Positions 39,190-47,654 of a DNA stretch of 64,000 nt are shown here, one piece after another; positions within the stretch are counted from its first letter, which is position 1; every line of letters begins with the position of its first letter. The notes below the pieces were generated by a model that did not search any database, was not told the DNA's origin, and saw only the letters and a program-made list of their open reading frames with translations. The DNA is from Eubacterium sp. (GTDB taxonomy: Bacteria; Bacillota; Clostridia; Oscillospirales; Acutalibacteraceae). Both the position numbers and the translations under genes were made by a program. The stretch is from positions 253,001 to 317,000 of the forward strand of contig JARHZA010000002.1 in NCBI GenBank assembly GCA_029258375.1. The letters are read 5' to 3'.

Positions 39190-39218
39190 ATAGTAATAGA
39201 ACAAATGTTCGTTGTCAA
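39190..39218 (-). promoter_or_regulatory. Predicted promoter with embedded LexA/SOS-box-like palindrome
   Basis: Minus strand TTGACA-N17-TACTAT; spacer contains CGAACATTTGTTCT (39198-39211), 13/14 to the Gram-positive SOS consensus CGAACRNRYGTTCG. Confidence 0.75.
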
Positions 39219-39376
39219 TAGAACAAGGGTAATATTTGTAAATTTTATATTTTCAAAAAAAACATAGTACATATTTTTACGCTTTTTAATTATATTCACA
39301 AAAATGATGTTGATTTGTTATAAGTAAAAAATTTATCCAAATAGTGCAATAATAACATAAATATTCCACTAAATAC

Positions 39377-39405
39377 TTGACAAATTGTACAAATTAGATT
39401 ATAAT
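39377..39405 (+). promoter_or_regulatory. Consensus sigma-A promoter
   Basis: TTGACA (39377-39382)-N17-TATAAT (39400-39405). Confidence 0.85.
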
Positions 39406-39410
39406 TCAAT

Positions 39411-39511
39411 TAACTTGATGGCAGAGCCGCAACCGCCACAAGTAATTTTGTCCTCCGACAGTTTGTTATAGACAGAGAGGGAAAGGCAGTGTGTTAACAC
39501 TGCCTTTTTCT
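39411..39511 (+). ncRNA. Candidate small RNA, about 100 nt, family unknown
   Basis: Consensus promoter immediately upstream; 5' stem ACTTG(A)TGGC/GCCACAAGT (39413-39443); ends in terminator AAAGGCAGTGT-gtta-ACACTGCCTTTTT; no convincing ORF. Confidence 0.6.
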
Positions 39512-39706
39512 TTTGTTGTTAAAATGTACTAAAGATTTATAAATATTTTATAATAATTTAACAACAAAATTTTTGACTTTTTCGTTTATAGGTTGTAAAA
39601 TATAACTTTGTATTAGAAAAGATTATTATATTTGTTAAATGTTTAGATGTAATACGCATAATATATTTTTAGATAATTATTAGTTGTTTATTGCAGAGAG
39701 GGAAAT

Positions 39707-40852
39707 ATGGAACGAACTCATATTAAAATTGATTTAGATAAACTTAATTATAATATTGATAATATTATTAAAAAAATTGACGGCAAGGCAAAACTACTTG
39801 TTGTTGTTAAGGCAGACGCCTATGGCCACGGAGCAGTTCAAATTGCAAGGGAGTTGCAAGATAAATGTGATTTCTTTGGTGTTGCTTGTATCGAAGAGGC
39901 AGTAGAACTTTTAAAGGCAGGAATTAAAACTCCTCTTTTAATTTTGGGCTATGTTTCTCCACAAGTTTATGAAACAGTTGTGGAAAATGATATACGTATT
40001 CCTGTATTTACATACGAAGTTGCAAAGGCACTTTCTGATGAAGCAGTAAAGCAAAATAAAATTGCACATTTCCATTTTGCTGTTGATACTGGTATGAGTA
40101 GAATTGGTTTTCAGTGCACAGAAGAAAGCGCTGATGATTGTAAAAGAATTTGCGAACTCCCAAATATTTGTGCAGAAGGAATTTTTTCTCATTTTGCAAC
40201 TGCAGATGAAGCAGATTTAACAAAAACTATAAACCAAAGAGAAGTGTTTAAAAATTTTGTTGAAATGCTTGAAAAAAGAGATGTAAATATTCCAATCAAA
40301 CATATGAATAATTCAGCAGGTATAATGAATTTTGATGAATTGTTTGATATGGTTCGCTCTGGCATTATAACTTATGGTATGTATCCAAGTAATGAAGTAG
40401 ATAAATCACTTGTTGATATTAAGCCAATAATGAGTTGGCACGCTATTGTTAGCCATGTTAAAACTCTTGATGCAGGCAGAGAAATTAGTTATGGTGGAAC
40501 TTACAAAACTTCTGAAAAAAGAGTTATTGCAACAGTGCCAGTTGGTTATGCAGATGGTTATCCAAGGTGCTTATCAAATATAAGTAAAGTTATTATAAAC
40601 GGTCAATACGCTAATATTGTTGGCAGAATTTGTATGGATCAGTTTATGGTTGATGTAACAGATATACCAGATGTTCACGTTGAATCAGATGTAACACTTA
40701 TTGGCACACAAAATGATAAAACAATTACAATGGAAGATATTTCTGAAACTGCTTATTCATTTAACTATGAACTTTCTTGTAGAATTTCAAGACGTGTTAC
40801 AAGAATTTACTATAAAGACGGTAAAGAAGTAGAAAAAGTAAACTACTTATAA
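39707..40852 (+). CDS. alr: Alanine racemase
   Basis: LLVVVKADAYGHGAVQIAREL PLP-lysine motif; C-terminal MDQFMVDVTD. Confidence 0.96.
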   Translation: MERTHIKIDLDKLNYNIDNIIKKIDGKAKLLVVVKADAYGHGAVQIARELQDKCDFFGVACIEEAVELLKAGIKTPLLILGYVSPQVYETVVENDIRIPVFTYEVAKALSDEAVKQNKIAHFHFAVDTGMSRIGFQCTEESADDCKRICELPNICAEGIFSHFATADEADLTKTINQREVFKNFVEMLEKRDVNIPIKHMNNSAGIMNFDELFDMVRSGIITYGMYPSNEVDKSLVDIKPIMSWHAIVSHVKTLDAGREISYGGTYKTSEKRVIATVPVGYADGYPRCLSNISKVIINGQYANIVGRICMDQFMVDVTDIPDVHVESDVTLIGTQNDKTITMEDISETAYSFNYELSCRISRRVTRIYYKDGKEVEKVNYL

Positions 40853-40875
40853 ATAACATATAATAATAAAATTAA

Positions 40876-40908
40876 AAGCCAAACGTATTACCGTTTGGCT
40901 TTTTTGTT
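40876..40908. terminator. Shared bidirectional terminator between alr and the pgcA-like gene
   Basis: AAAAGCCAAACGtattaccGTTTGGCTTTTTT. Confidence 0.85.
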
Positions 40909-40920
40909 TGCATATTTTGG

Positions 40921-41019
40921 TTAAGCAAGAAGTGCATATAAACCAGCTGTTAAACTGCTTCCTGCCATTAAAACTGCTAAAATAATAGCAGTAACTTTTA
41001 CCCATTTTCTGTTTTGCAT
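40921..41019 (-). CDS. 32-aa small membrane protein (absent from the ORF track)
   Basis: ATG...TAA encodes MQNRKWVKVTAIILAVLMAGSSLTAGLYALLA; SD GGAGG at 41029-41033 inside the final codons of the upstream gene. Confidence 0.65.
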   Translation of the reverse strand: MQNRKWVKVTAIILAVLMAGSSLTAGLYALLA

Positions 41020-41023
41020 TTAA

Positions 41024-42742
41024 TTAAACCTCCATAAACTTGTTTGCGTCGGCAATAAGTTTGTCGGCAATTTCGTTTGCATTATCTTTGCTGTTACCAA
41101 TAGCAGTTATATATGCTTTGATTTTTGGTTCTGTACCACTTGGTCTAACAATTACACCGTTACCACCAGTAACTTTGTAAGCAAGAACGTTTGATTTAGG
41201 TAAATCAATAACACTTTCAGTTCCATTTTCAAGGTCTTTAGCAACACTTGTTTTATAATCGCCAATGTAAACAACGTCCATACCAGCAATTTGTTTTGGT
41301 GGGTTAGCACGTAATGTATCCATAATTTTAGCCATTTTTTCCATACCAGAAGCACCTTCAAACTCATAGCTTTTAACGGTGTTGCAGTAATAGCCAAATT
41401 CGTCATAAAGATCATTCATTACATCAACAAGTGATTTGCCAAGTGTTTTGTAGTAAGCAGCCATTTCACAAATGAGCATTGAACCTACAACAGCATCTTT
41501 ATCTCTTGCGTGTGTACCTGCAAGATAGCCATAAGACTCTTCAAATCCCATAACAAAATCATCTGCTCTGCCTTCTTTTTCAAGGTTTGTAATAACTTCG
41601 CCAATGTATTTGAAACCAGTTAAAAGATTTTTAAATGTGCAGTTATATTTCTTAGCAATTTCTTGTGCAAGGTCTGTTGAAACGAAAGATTTAACAGCAA
41701 CTGCAGTAGGAGAGAGTGTTCCGTTTGCTTTCTTTTGAGAAAGAAGATAGTTAAGGAGCATTGCACCAACTTCGTTACCACTCATAAGAACAAATTCACC
41801 ATCATTGTTTGGAACGGCAATGCCAACACGGTCACAGTCTGGGTCAGTTGCAAGAAGAATATCTGCATCAAATTCTTTTGTAATTTTTAAAGCACATTCA
41901 AATGCTTGCTTGATTTCTGGGTTAGGGAAAGGACAGGTAGGGAAGTTGCCGTCTGGATTTTCTTGTTCGGCAACAACTCTAATATCTTCAACGCCAATTC
42001 TCTTTAAAATCTTGCGAACAGGTTTGTTACCAGTTCCGTTAAGTGGAGTGTAAATAACACGAAGTCCTGCTTTTTTGCAGATGCCAGGATTTACGCATTG
42101 TTTTTCAACTTCATCAAGGAATTCTTCAATAACATCTTCGCCAATATATTCAATAAGACCTTTTTGAACAGCCTCATCAAAATCCATTGTTTTAATGCCA
42201 GTGAAATAATCAATTTTTTGAATGTAGTTATATGTTTCTTCAGCTGCCTCGTCAGTCATTTGGTAACCGTTAGGGTCATAGCATTTGTAACCATTGTATT
42301 TTGCAGGGTTGTGAGACGCAGTTAAAATAATACCACTTGATGTGTGAAATTTGCGAATTGCAAAAGAAAGGCAAGGTGTAGGTTCAAGTTCATCGTAAAG
42401 ATAAACTTTGATTCCGTTTGCAGCAAGAACTTTTGCAGCTTCTTTTGAAAAATATTCGCTTTTAATTCTTGAGTCATAACCAATAGCAATACTTGGGTTC
42501 TCAAAATTTTTGTTAAGATAATCAGAAAGACCTTGAGTTGCTTGACCTACTGTGTAAATGTTCATTCTGTTTGTGCCAGCGCCAATAACTCCACGAAGTC
42601 CAGCAGTACCAAAATCAAGACATCTGTAAAAACGGTCTAAAATCTCTTCGTTATTTCCTTTAATGGATTCTAATTCTTCAATAAGATCTGGGTCGCCATT
42701 TGCCTTTAAAAGCCATTCGTTGTAAAGTGCGTTAACGTCCAT
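41024..42742 (-). CDS. Phosphoglucomutase/phosphomannomutase (PgcA-like)
   Basis: FGTAGLRGVIGAGTNRMN, LTASHNPAKYNGYK phosphoserine loop, ATDPDCDRVGIA, RPSGTEPKIKAY. Confidence 0.96.
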   Translation of the reverse strand: MDVNALYNEWLLKANGDPDLIEELESIKGNNEEILDRFYRCLDFGTAGLRGVIGAGTNRMNIYTVGQATQGLSDYLNKNFENPSIAIGYDSRIKSEYFSKEAAKVLAANGIKVYLYDELEPTPCLSFAIRKFHTSSGIILTASHNPAKYNGYKCYDPNGYQMTDEAAEETYNYIQKIDYFTGIKTMDFDEAVQKGLIEYIGEDVIEEFLDEVEKQCVNPGICKKAGLRVIYTPLNGTGNKPVRKILKRIGVEDIRVVAEQENPDGNFPTCPFPNPEIKQAFECALKITKEFDADILLATDPDCDRVGIAVPNNDGEFVLMSGNEVGAMLLNYLLSQKKANGTLSPTAVAVKSFVSTDLAQEIAKKYNCTFKNLLTGFKYIGEVITNLEKEGRADDFVMGFEESYGYLAGTHARDKDAVVGSMLICEMAAYYKTLGKSLVDVMNDLYDEFGYYCNTVKSYEFEGASGMEKMAKIMDTLRANPPKQIAGMDVVYIGDYKTSVAKDLENGTESVIDLPKSNVLAYKVTGGNGVIVRPSGTEPKIKAYITAIGNSKDNANEIADKLIADANKFMEV

Positions 42743-42875
42743 AATATATCTCCTTTTTATATAAGCTTTTATCTTAATTTAGATATACCTAATAGTATAT
42801 GCTTATTTTAGTATTATATATAGGTGTTGTCAATAACTTAATTATTTAGTATAATAAAAATTTAGAGGTGAGTAT

Positions 42876-44402
42876 ATGTTTGCAAAAGTAAAAAGCCTTG
42901 GAATTTTCGGTATGGATTCTTTTTCCGTTGTAGTTGAATCTGATTTAAGTAGAGGACTACCAAGATTTGATATAGTTGGTTTGCCTGATACAGCAGTTAA
43001 AGAGAGTAAAGAAAGAGTAAGAGCAAGTATTAAAAACTGTGGCTTTGATTATCCTAATTCAAGAATCACAGTAAATATTGCACCAGCTGATGTAAAAAAA
43101 GAGGGTGCTATTTATGACTTGCCAATTTTAATTGCAATTTTAAAAGCAAGCAATCAAATTAAAGGTAATGTTGATGATATTGCTTTTGTTGGTGAACTTT
43201 CGCTTGATGGCGAAATTAGGGGATCAAGAGGAATTCTTCCAATGCTTTTAAAGGCAAAAGAAGAGCAAATTGGTTCTGTGTTTGTTCCTTATGATAATAT
43301 GGCAGAGGCAAGTGTAGTTGATGAAGTAAACGTTTACCCTGTAAAAAATGTTTTTGAAGTAGTAAATCATCTAAATGGAAAATCATTGATTGAACCTTGC
43401 TATAAAGGTGTATATGATGTTGAAACTTTTAGTGAAACACTTGATTTTGAAGATGTAAAGGGGCAGCACGATGCAAAAAGAGCTTTAGAAATTGCAGCAG
43501 CAGGCGGCCATAATTGTATTATGATTGGTCCACCGGGAACTGGCAAATCAATGCTTGCTAAAAGACTTCCTTCAATTCTTCCTGATATGTCTTTTGATGA
43601 ACAACTTGAAACCACAAAATTATATTCAATAGCAGGCGAACTTCCTAAAAATGTTCAACTTATAACTAAAAGACCGTTTAGAAGTCCACACCATACAATA
43701 TCTGCTCAAGGTCTTGCAGGTGGTGGCAAAACACTTAGACCAGGAGAAATAAGTCTTGCCCATAATGGAATTATGTTTATGGACGAATTTCCTGAATTCG
43801 ACAGAAGAGCAAAAGAATCTTTGCGTCAACCACTTGAGGACGGAGTTATTACTATTACTCGAACAAGCGGAACAGTTTCTTATCCTTCAAATATTATGGT
43901 AGTTGCAGCAATGAACCCTTGCCCTTGTGGTTATTATGGTCATCCAACAAGAGAATGTACTTGTACCGATGCAGCAAGAAAAAGATATAGAGATAAGGTA
44001 AGTGGTCCAATTCTTGATAGAATAGATATACATATTGAAGTTGAACCTGTTGACTATGATAAACTTTCATCAAAAGAAAAAGAAGAAAGTTCAGTAGAAA
44101 TAAAAAAACGTGTAAATAAAGCACGTAAAATTCAGCAAAAACGTTTTAAAGGTACAAATGTTACCTGCAATGCAAAAATGAGTCCTAAAATGACAAAAGA
44201 GTATTGTGTTCTTACAGATGAAGCCTCAAATCTTCTTAAAATGAGTTTTGATAAACTTGGTTTGTCGGCAAGAGCATATGATAAAATTTTAAGGATTTCA
44301 AGAACTATTGCAGATTTAGAAGAAAGCGAAAATATTGAATTCTCACACGTTGCAGAGGCAATTCAATATCGTAGTTTAGATAGAAAATATTGGAGTGAAT
44401 AA
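42876..44402 (+). CDS. YifB/ComM family Mg-chelatase-like AAA+ ATPase
   Basis: GLPDTAVKESKERVRASIKNCGFDYP, IGPPGTGKSMLAKRLPSILP, RPFRSPHHTIS. Confidence 0.96.
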   Translation: MFAKVKSLGIFGMDSFSVVVESDLSRGLPRFDIVGLPDTAVKESKERVRASIKNCGFDYPNSRITVNIAPADVKKEGAIYDLPILIAILKASNQIKGNVDDIAFVGELSLDGEIRGSRGILPMLLKAKEEQIGSVFVPYDNMAEASVVDEVNVYPVKNVFEVVNHLNGKSLIEPCYKGVYDVETFSETLDFEDVKGQHDAKRALEIAAAGGHNCIMIGPPGTGKSMLAKRLPSILPDMSFDEQLETTKLYSIAGELPKNVQLITKRPFRSPHHTISAQGLAGGGKTLRPGEISLAHNGIMFMDEFPEFDRRAKESLRQPLEDGVITITRTSGTVSYPSNIMVVAAMNPCPCGYYGHPTRECTCTDAARKRYRDKVSGPILDRIDIHIEVEPVDYDKLSSKEKEESSVEIKKRVNKARKIQQKRFKGTNVTCNAKMSPKMTKEYCVLTDEASNLLKMSFDKLGLSARAYDKILRISRTIADLEESENIEFSHVAEAIQYRSLDRKYWSE

Positions 44403-44403
44403 T

Positions 44404-45048
44404 ATGACAGACGTAATTAAAAAAACAATGGAAAATCTTGAAAAAAATGGAATGAAACCATTTTTTGTAGAAACAAAAGAAAAAGTAGTTCCGCTTATAG
44501 AAACTCTTGTTGAAGAGGGCAGCTCTGTTTCAAATGGGGGAAGTGTTTCACTTAAAGAAACGGGTGTTATAGATTTGCTTAAAAGTGGTAAGTATGAATT
44601 TATAGACAGAACAGGACTTGAAGGGGAAGAACTTAGACAAAGTTATATTAGAACTTTTGGTTGTGATAATTTCTTTTGTTCTTCAAATGCTATTACAGAA
44701 AATGGCGAACTTTATAATGTAGACGGTAATTCAAATCGTGTTGCTTGTATAGTATATGGCCCACGTCAAGTAATTATGGTTGTTGGTGTTAATAAAATTG
44801 TGCCTGATATTAGTGCTGCAATTAAACGTGTCAAAGAATGTGCAGCACCACCAAATACGGTTAGATTAAATAAAAAGACACCTTGCGCTGTTACAGGTCA
44901 TTGTATTAGCCTTGATAGAGAGAGTTCTTATATTTGTGATGGTTGTAGTGGCGATGATAGAATTTGTTGTAACTTTGTTATTTCAGCTCATCAAAGACAT
45001 AAAGACAGAATTAAAGTAATTATTGTTAACGAAAATCTTGGTTATTGA
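44404..45048 (+). CDS. LUD-domain (LutC/YkgG-like) protein
   Basis: SVSNGGSVSLKETGVIDLLKSGKYEFIDR...CSSNAITENGELYNVDGNSNRVA...GVNKIVPD. Start at 44404 preferred over 44395. Confidence 0.9.
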   Translation: MTDVIKKTMENLEKNGMKPFFVETKEKVVPLIETLVEEGSSVSNGGSVSLKETGVIDLLKSGKYEFIDRTGLEGEELRQSYIRTFGCDNFFCSSNAITENGELYNVDGNSNRVACIVYGPRQVIMVVGVNKIVPDISAAIKRVKECAAPPNTVRLNKKTPCAVTGHCISLDRESSYICDGCSGDDRICCNFVISAHQRHKDRIKVIIVNENLGY

Positions 45049-45067
45049 TATTTAATTGAATAAATAA

Positions 45068-45109
45068 TAAAAAAGGATTTATTGATTTTTTCAATAAATC
45101 CTTTTTTTA
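45068..45109. terminator. Bidirectional terminator between the LUD and tetR genes
   Basis: AAAAAGGATTTATTG-attttt-tCAATAAATCCTTTTTTT. Confidence 0.85.
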
Positions 45110-45125
45110 GTTATATATACTTTTA

Positions 45126-45692
45126 TCATTTTATTTCGCTTATTGCCTTGAAAAACTCTGAAAAGTGAAGAACAAACTTATCTACATCAAAATTTTCATT
45201 TTGTAATGCTTCTTGCACAATTATTCCGTCAGAAACAAGAAGAATCATCCAAGTTAAAAAGTCAGAAGGAATATCAGTTCGCTCCGAAATTTTTTCGCTA
45301 ATAAGTTTTTTAAAATCATCATATCTTTTAATAAGTTTTTGTCTTACTTCTTCATCACCAGTTTGTGCCTCAGCAATTAAATGAGTTCTAAGACCATATG
45401 ATACAATGTTTCTTTCTATAACATATTTAACAAGTCTGTTAATAGAGGTATCTTTATCTTTATCTTCTGTCCAAACAACAAAGTCATTCCACTGTTCATT
45501 TAGATATTGGTCTGTTAGATCAAAAAAGATTTCACTTTTGTTTTTATAATGGTAATAAAGAGTGCCTTTAGAAATGCCGGCAGCTTTTGCAATTTCAGCC
45601 AGTGAAATTTCAGAAAAAGCTCTTTTCTTTAAAAGTTCTTTTGTGGCATCAAGTATATATACTTTAATGTTTTCGTTCCTAGGAGCAGCCAT
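45126..45692 (-). CDS. TetR family transcriptional regulator
   Basis: ILDATKELLKKRAFSEISLAEIAKAAGISKGTLYYHYKNKSEIFFDL HTH. Confidence 0.95.
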   Translation of the reverse strand: MAAPRNENIKVYILDATKELLKKRAFSEISLAEIAKAAGISKGTLYYHYKNKSEIFFDLTDQYLNEQWNDFVVWTEDKDKDTSINRLVKYVIERNIVSYGLRTHLIAEAQTGDEEVRQKLIKRYDDFKKLISEKISERTDIPSDFLTWMILLVSDGIIVQEALQNENFDVDKFVLHFSEFFKAISEIK

Positions 45693-45725
45693 TTTAATCT
45701 CCCTTTCTCAAAATATAACGTTGTC

Positions 45726-45754
45726 ATTGTAGCACTAAAAAATCATTATGTCTA
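45726..45754 (-). promoter_or_regulatory. Predicted tetR promoter
   Basis: Minus strand TAGACA-N17-TACAAT. Confidence 0.6.
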
Positions 45755-45834
45755 CTAAAAAATGTTATTTTTTTAACAAAAACTATTTGAAGTAAATAAA
45801 AAACTTCATCAAACAAGAATATTTTTAGATACTA

Positions 45835-45896
45835 TTGACAAATCGAAAAAAGAGGTGTATTATTGCAAATATATTGAGTCGGCTACTTGACCGACT
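45835..45896 (+). promoter_or_regulatory. Promoter and downstream inverted repeat of the redox operon
   Basis: TTGACA (45835)-N17-TATTAT (45858-45863); AGTCGG-ctacttga-CCGACT at 45877-45896. Confidence 0.7.
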
Positions 45897-45920
45897 TAAA
45901 CTAAAAAGGGGTGTAGATGC

Positions 45921-47624
45921 GTGAATATAAGTAGGATAAATAAAAAGTTAAACGCACGCTTTAACGGCAATGTACACGCTACACTTTCGGACGGCTCGAT
46001 TGTTCTTACCGGCCGATTGAATAAATGGAGTGATGTTGTTTCGGCTTGTCAACTTGCGGCAACAAAATATAGTACAACTCATGTTGTTAACGATATTGTT
46101 TGTGACGAAGCAAAAGACAAACCAATGCGTGTTCCAAGCTTAAAAGATGATGCACTTGAGGGAAGACATCCAGATGTCTTAATCATAGGTGGCGGTATTT
46201 CCGGTGTTTCAATTGCAAGAGAATTATCTAAATGGGATATTGATATTCTTCTTGTAGAAAAAGAAGCAGATTTAGCACTTCAAGCGTCTGGTAGAAATGA
46301 CGGCGAAGTTCATCCTGGTGTTGACTTATCAAAAGGCTCTAAAAAACATTACTATATTAGAAAAGGTAATGAGATGTACGGAAAAGTTTGTGAAGAACTT
46401 GATGTGCCTTTTAAGCGAGTTGGTCAATACGTAGGCTTTATGGATTCTTATTTAAAACCATTCGTAGCTCTTTATTGTTTATACAGAAAATACCACGACG
46501 GTATTTCAGATACAAAACTTATTTCTTCTGAAGAACTTAAAAAACACGAAAGTAATTTATCAGGCGATTTTAAGTTTGCAATTTCAAACCCAAGTTCAGG
46601 TTGTGTTTGCCCTTATGGCTTAACAATTGCTTATGCAGAAAATGCAGTTGCAAACGGTGCAGAAGTTGCCCTTAACACAGCAGTTCTTTCAATGGATGTT
46701 GAAAATGGAGAAATTAAAAGCGTTCTTACAAATAGAGGAAGAATTTATCCAACAGTTGTTATTAACGCAGCAGGCGTTTTTGCAGAAGAAATTGCAAGAA
46801 TGGCAGGCGACCGTTTCTTCTCAATTCACCCAAGAAGAGGTACAAACTCAATTCTTGATAAAAAAGCAGGTGCATTTATGCACTCAATTGCTTCTATAAA
46901 AGAGTTTAAAAAGACTAATACTCATTCAAAGGGCGGCGGTATTTTAAATACTGTTCACGAAAATCTACTTGTAGGCCCTGATGCCGTAGAAACATTTGAA
47001 AAAGAAAATACAGAAACAAATCCAGAAAGCATTAAAGCAGTGTTTGCTAAACAAAAGAAAACAATGCCAGGTCTTTCTGAAAGAGATATTATTACATATT
47101 TTACAGGTGTTAGAGCACCAACATTTGAAGAGGATTTCATCATTGAAAATGGTAGAAAAACAAATAATCTTATTCACTGTGCTGGTATTCAGTCTCCTGG
47201 TCTTACAACTGCTCCTGCCGTTGCTCTTGATATTGAAAAAATGGCAGTTGCAAAACTTGAAAGAACAAAGGCAGTTATGCCAAATAAAAACTATTCTCCA
47301 ATAAGACACGGTGTTCCAGTTTTGAATGAAATGTCAGACGAAGAACGTTCAAAACTTATTAAGGAAAATCCTGATTACGGTGTAATCGTTTGTCGTTGTG
47401 AAGAGATTAGTAAAGGAGAAATCCTTGATGCACTAAATTCTCCAATTTGTGTACCAACAGTTGACGGTATTAAAAAACGTATCCGTCCTGGTATGGGCAG
47501 ATGCCAAGGTGGTTTCTGTTCTCCACTTGTATCACAGATTATTGCAGATTATTTAGGTGTTGATATTAGTGAGGTTAAAAAATCCTCCGAAGAATCAGTT
47601 GTTACATTCGGAAGGACTAAATAA
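45921..47624 (+). CDS. GlpA-like FAD-dependent oxidoreductase with N-terminal BON-like and C-terminal [2Fe-2S] BFD-like domain
   Basis: VLIIGGGISGVSIARELSKWDIDILLVEKE; DGSIVLTGRLNKWSDVV N-terminus; CRCEEISKGEILDAL...GRCQGGFCSPLV. Confidence 0.9.
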   Translation: MNISRINKKLNARFNGNVHATLSDGSIVLTGRLNKWSDVVSACQLAATKYSTTHVVNDIVCDEAKDKPMRVPSLKDDALEGRHPDVLIIGGGISGVSIARELSKWDIDILLVEKEADLALQASGRNDGEVHPGVDLSKGSKKHYYIRKGNEMYGKVCEELDVPFKRVGQYVGFMDSYLKPFVALYCLYRKYHDGISDTKLISSEELKKHESNLSGDFKFAISNPSSGCVCPYGLTIAYAENAVANGAEVALNTAVLSMDVENGEIKSVLTNRGRIYPTVVINAAGVFAEEIARMAGDRFFSIHPRRGTNSILDKKAGAFMHSIASIKEFKKTNTHSKGGGILNTVHENLLVGPDAVETFEKENTETNPESIKAVFAKQKKTMPGLSERDIITYFTGVRAPTFEEDFIIENGRKTNNLIHCAGIQSPGLTTAPAVALDIEKMAVAKLERTKAVMPNKNYSPIRHGVPVLNEMSDEERSKLIKENPDYGVIVCRCEEISKGEILDALNSPICVPTVDGIKKRIRPGMGRCQGGFCSPLVSQIIADYLGVDISEVKKSSEESVVTFGRTK

Positions 47625-47654
47625 TTAGAATCTAAAGGAAGGGGGATTTTTTTA

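Noticed and set aside
46965-47309. Long minus-strand ORF opposite the GlpA-like gene (and many similar antisense ORFs such as 35678..35893, 28338..28610, 30715..31107)
   Set aside because: Shadow ORFs of strong coding genes; low-complexity translations with no domain, SD or signal support.
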